Below the pieces are notes generated by a model. It made no database searches and was not told where the DNA came from. It saw nothing but the letters and a program-made list of their open reading frames with translations. From CAWAMR01 sp963783095 (GTDB lineage: Bacteria > Planctomycetota > Planctomycetia > Gemmatales > Gemmataceae): a stretch of DNA of 64,000 nucleotides. Below, piece by piece: positions 62,667-64,000 of this stretch; positions within the stretch are counted from its first letter, which is position 1, and each line of letters opens with the position of its first letter. The position numbers and the translations under genes are program-made. The stretch lies in assembly GCA_963783095.1 (NCBI GenBank), contig CAWAMR010000002.1, positions 992,001 to 1,056,000 on the forward strand, given 5' to 3'.

Positions 62667-62848
62667 TCCGAACTCCTTCTCAGGAAATTCAACCCGGAGA
62701 GATGTGGCACCATGCCGGACATGGGTCGAGAGCCGTATTGGGAAGGATAGAGAAACCGGGCAACTGAACCAGAGGGGCAGATCGTCGCCAATCTATCACC
62801 TCCTTCATCGAGAGCAGACATTTTTACTTCGATTTGGTGCTGAGAGTA

Positions 62849-62878
62849 TTGCTAGTTCACTCGACCGAGTGGTACAAT
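62849..62878 (+). promoter_or_regulatory. Promoter with built-in operator for the toxin-antitoxin pair
   Basis: TTGCTA (62849-62854), 18-base spacer, TACAAT (62873-62878). The spacer contains CACTCG-AC-CGAGTG (62859-62872), a palindrome exactly between the two boxes, as expected for autorepression by an antitoxin. GAGGAGG ribosome site follows before ATG 62901. Confidence 0.65.
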
Positions 62879-62900
62879 TTTTTGAGGAGGAATCAAAACC

Positions 62901-63146
62901 ATGACTGTGTCTGCCGACCAACTACTTGAAAAAGTCTTGCAATTAACTGACTCGGAACGTGGCGAATTTGCCGCGAAAGTCATCGAAAGCCTCGAAACCC
63001 AAGCGGATGAAGATGCGGAAGCGGAATGGGATGGAGAAATTCGTCGTCGCCTTCAGGAAATCGATGCAGGATCGACGAAACTGATTTCATGGCAAGAAGC
63101 TCGGCGACTTATCATGGACGATTCCGATGACGACACCGAATCTTGA
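62901..63146 (+). CDS. TIGR02574-type antitoxin (addiction-module component)
   Basis: 81 residues: LLEKVLQLTDSERGEFAAKV, then the acidic ETQADEDAEAEWDGEIRRR and SWQEARRLI, the pattern of the short helical 'putative addiction module component' family. Its 3' end overlaps the toxin gene by 20 bases. Binds and neutralises the toxin and probably represses its own promoter. Confidence 0.82.
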   Translation: MTVSADQLLEKVLQLTDSERGEFAAKVIESLETQADEDAEAEWDGEIRRRLQEIDAGSTKLISWQEARRLIMDDSDDDTES

Positions 63147-63429
63147 CTTTCATCCAAGAGCGATTGAAGAGGCTCGCGCTGCCCGGCGCTGGCATGCCCG
63201 ACGAAGTACGCTGCTGGCAAACCAGTTCACGCTGGCGTTGGATGAAGCGGTGAAGGAGATAACAGTGGCTCCTGCACTGTGGTCACCACATCTTCACGGC
63301 ACTCGTTGTCACCGATTGAAGCGGTTCTCGTACCTGATTATCTATCGAGAAACGATCGGTAGCATTCAAATTATCGCAGTTGCTCACACCCGACGACGGC
63401 CCGGTTACTGGCGAAGGCGAGTAGGGTGA
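63127..63429 (+). CDS. ParE/RelE-superfamily toxin
   Basis: 100 residues: LDFHPRAIEEARAARRWHAR at the start, ALDEAVKEITVAPALWSPHL, then RCHRLKRFSYLIIYRETIGS and AVAHTRRRPGYWRRR, the usual order of ParE-like toxins (Pro-x-x-W, then R-x-x-L-x-x-F-x-Y, then HxxRxPxYW). ParE proteins act on DNA gyrase; RelE-like ones cut mRNA. Wording favours ParE type. Coupled to the antitoxin by overlap. Confidence 0.87.
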   Translation: MTTPNLDFHPRAIEEARAARRWHARRSTLLANQFTLALDEAVKEITVAPALWSPHLHGTRCHRLKRFSYLIIYRETIGSIQIIAVAHTRRRPGYWRRRVG

Positions 63430-63466
63430 GATACAGCTTTATTCCTGGATTCCATTCTAGGTTATT

Positions 63467-64000
63467 TCAGCACCCAAAGATTGCAGCGACCGTGAGCGCT
63501 GCGGTCTCGATTCTCAGAATCCTCGGTCCCAGACTCACCGCTTCCCAGCCGGCCGACTTCGCCAACGCAATTTCTTCGGGGGTGAACCCGCCTTCTGGTC
63601 CAATGCTCACCACCACTCGTTCATATATAGCCACACCACTCAAAGTAATCCCTTCGGGATGCGCAATGAATCGCCTTGTTGGTAACTCCACCGACTGACA
63701 CCATTGAGCGAAGCCGATGGATGGATGAATCCGCATCAACACATTCCGACCGCATTGCTTGCCGGCTTCGATGACCGCTCGCTGTAGTTTCTCAATCTTC
63801 GCATCCTTGGCGTGGACGATCGTTCGAGTCGTCTGGAGTGGCGTGAAATCGCTAACGCCCAGTTCGGTCAGTTTTTCGATGAGGAAGTCGCAATGATCGC
63901 CTTTCGGCAAGGCCGAACCAATGTGCAATGGGAACGGCAGTTCTCGGATCGGCGTTTCGATCGCAACAACGCGAACGATTACCTGCTTGCGAGAGATGGA
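63467..64000 (-). CDS. rsmE: 16S rRNA (uracil(1498)-N(3))-methyltransferase, 5' end outside the window
   Basis: Partial: the frame stays open to the right edge, with the last 177 residues visible. Motifs: KGDHCDFLIEKLTELGV (SPOUT knot start), RIHPSIGFA, VVSIGPEGGFTPEEI and SLGPRILRIETAALTVAAIF, which form the SAM-binding trefoil knot of RsmE. Methylates U1498 of 16S rRNA. Convergent with the toxin gene, 37 bases between the ends. Confidence 0.93.
   Translation of the reverse strand, partial: SISRKQVIVRVVAIETPIRELPFPLHIGSALPKGDHCDFLIEKLTELGVSDFTPLQTTRTIVHAKDAKIEKLQRAVIEAGKQCGRNVLMRIHPSIGFAQWCQSVELPTRRFIAHPEGITLSGVAIYERVVVSIGPEGGFTPEEIALAKSAGWEAVSLGPRILRIETAALTVAAIFGC

Overview
The window looks like chromosomal DNA of a planctomycete, most likely of the Gemmata group. 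Supporting signs are short secreted proteins resembling the planctomycete-specific families TIGR03066 and TIGR03067, a surface protein carrying an N-terminal LEDRTVPA motif, a DUF1080 protein, a PQQ-type propeller with EF-hands, an Uma2-family protein, and roomy intergenic spaces packed with inverted repeats. This placement rests on recognition of families, not on a database search. No rRNA or tRNA gene was seen. Layout: 0-9 kb holds a TlpA-like thioredoxin, an alpha/beta hydrolase, a sugar-nucleotidyltransferase, a Ser/Thr kinase, a MoxR ATPase, a nucleotidyltransferase-fold protein and an O-methyltransferase. 9-12.4 kb is a polysaccharide-export block (glycosyltransferase, ABC ATPase, ABC permease). 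12.7-20 kb holds purD, an Uma2 protein, holB, a coupled kdgK/membrane protein/eda cluster for 2-keto-3-deoxygluconate breakdown, and two secreted proteins. 20.3-21.3 kb is an AT-rich-promoter unit of two small genes. 21.4-24.2 kb holds a PQQ propeller protein and larE. 24.5-30.5 kb is an SDR/asparagine synthetase/DevCAB-like exporter cluster. 30.5-35.8 kb is a heavy-metal RND efflux operon (His-rich protein, adaptor, pump). 36-41.9 kb holds a Dph6-like ATPase, an APC permease fused to a GNAT acetyltransferase, a TIGR03067-like protein and a WD40 protein. 42-51.5 kb is the most unusual part: a lipoxygenase, an IS110-type insertion sequence inside a structured repeat array, a TIR-domain gene and a second gene behind a duplicated promoter cassette, and a catalase-related allene-oxide-synthase-like haem protein. 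52-64 kb holds two M16 peptidases, a beta-helix surface protein, two cell-envelope proteins, a type II toxin-antitoxin pair and a partial rsmE. Two themes run through the window. First, at least fifteen intergenic spaces are filled by long inverted repeats of unrelated sequence but the same build, often starting exactly at stop codons and sometimes supplying the stop codon or the last residues of a protein. Second, seven otherwise full-length genes (hydrolase, eda, czcA-type pump, lipoxygenase, cAOS-like, NTF2-like, M16) carry single small indels, so either the assembly has base-level errors or the region is decaying. The best candidate for an undescribed system is the 42-51 kb region: an oxylipin-type enzyme pair (lipoxygenase plus cAOS-like) surrounding an IS110 element, a modular hairpin repeat array with its own promoter, and a TIR gene and a neighbour that share a duplicated promoter.
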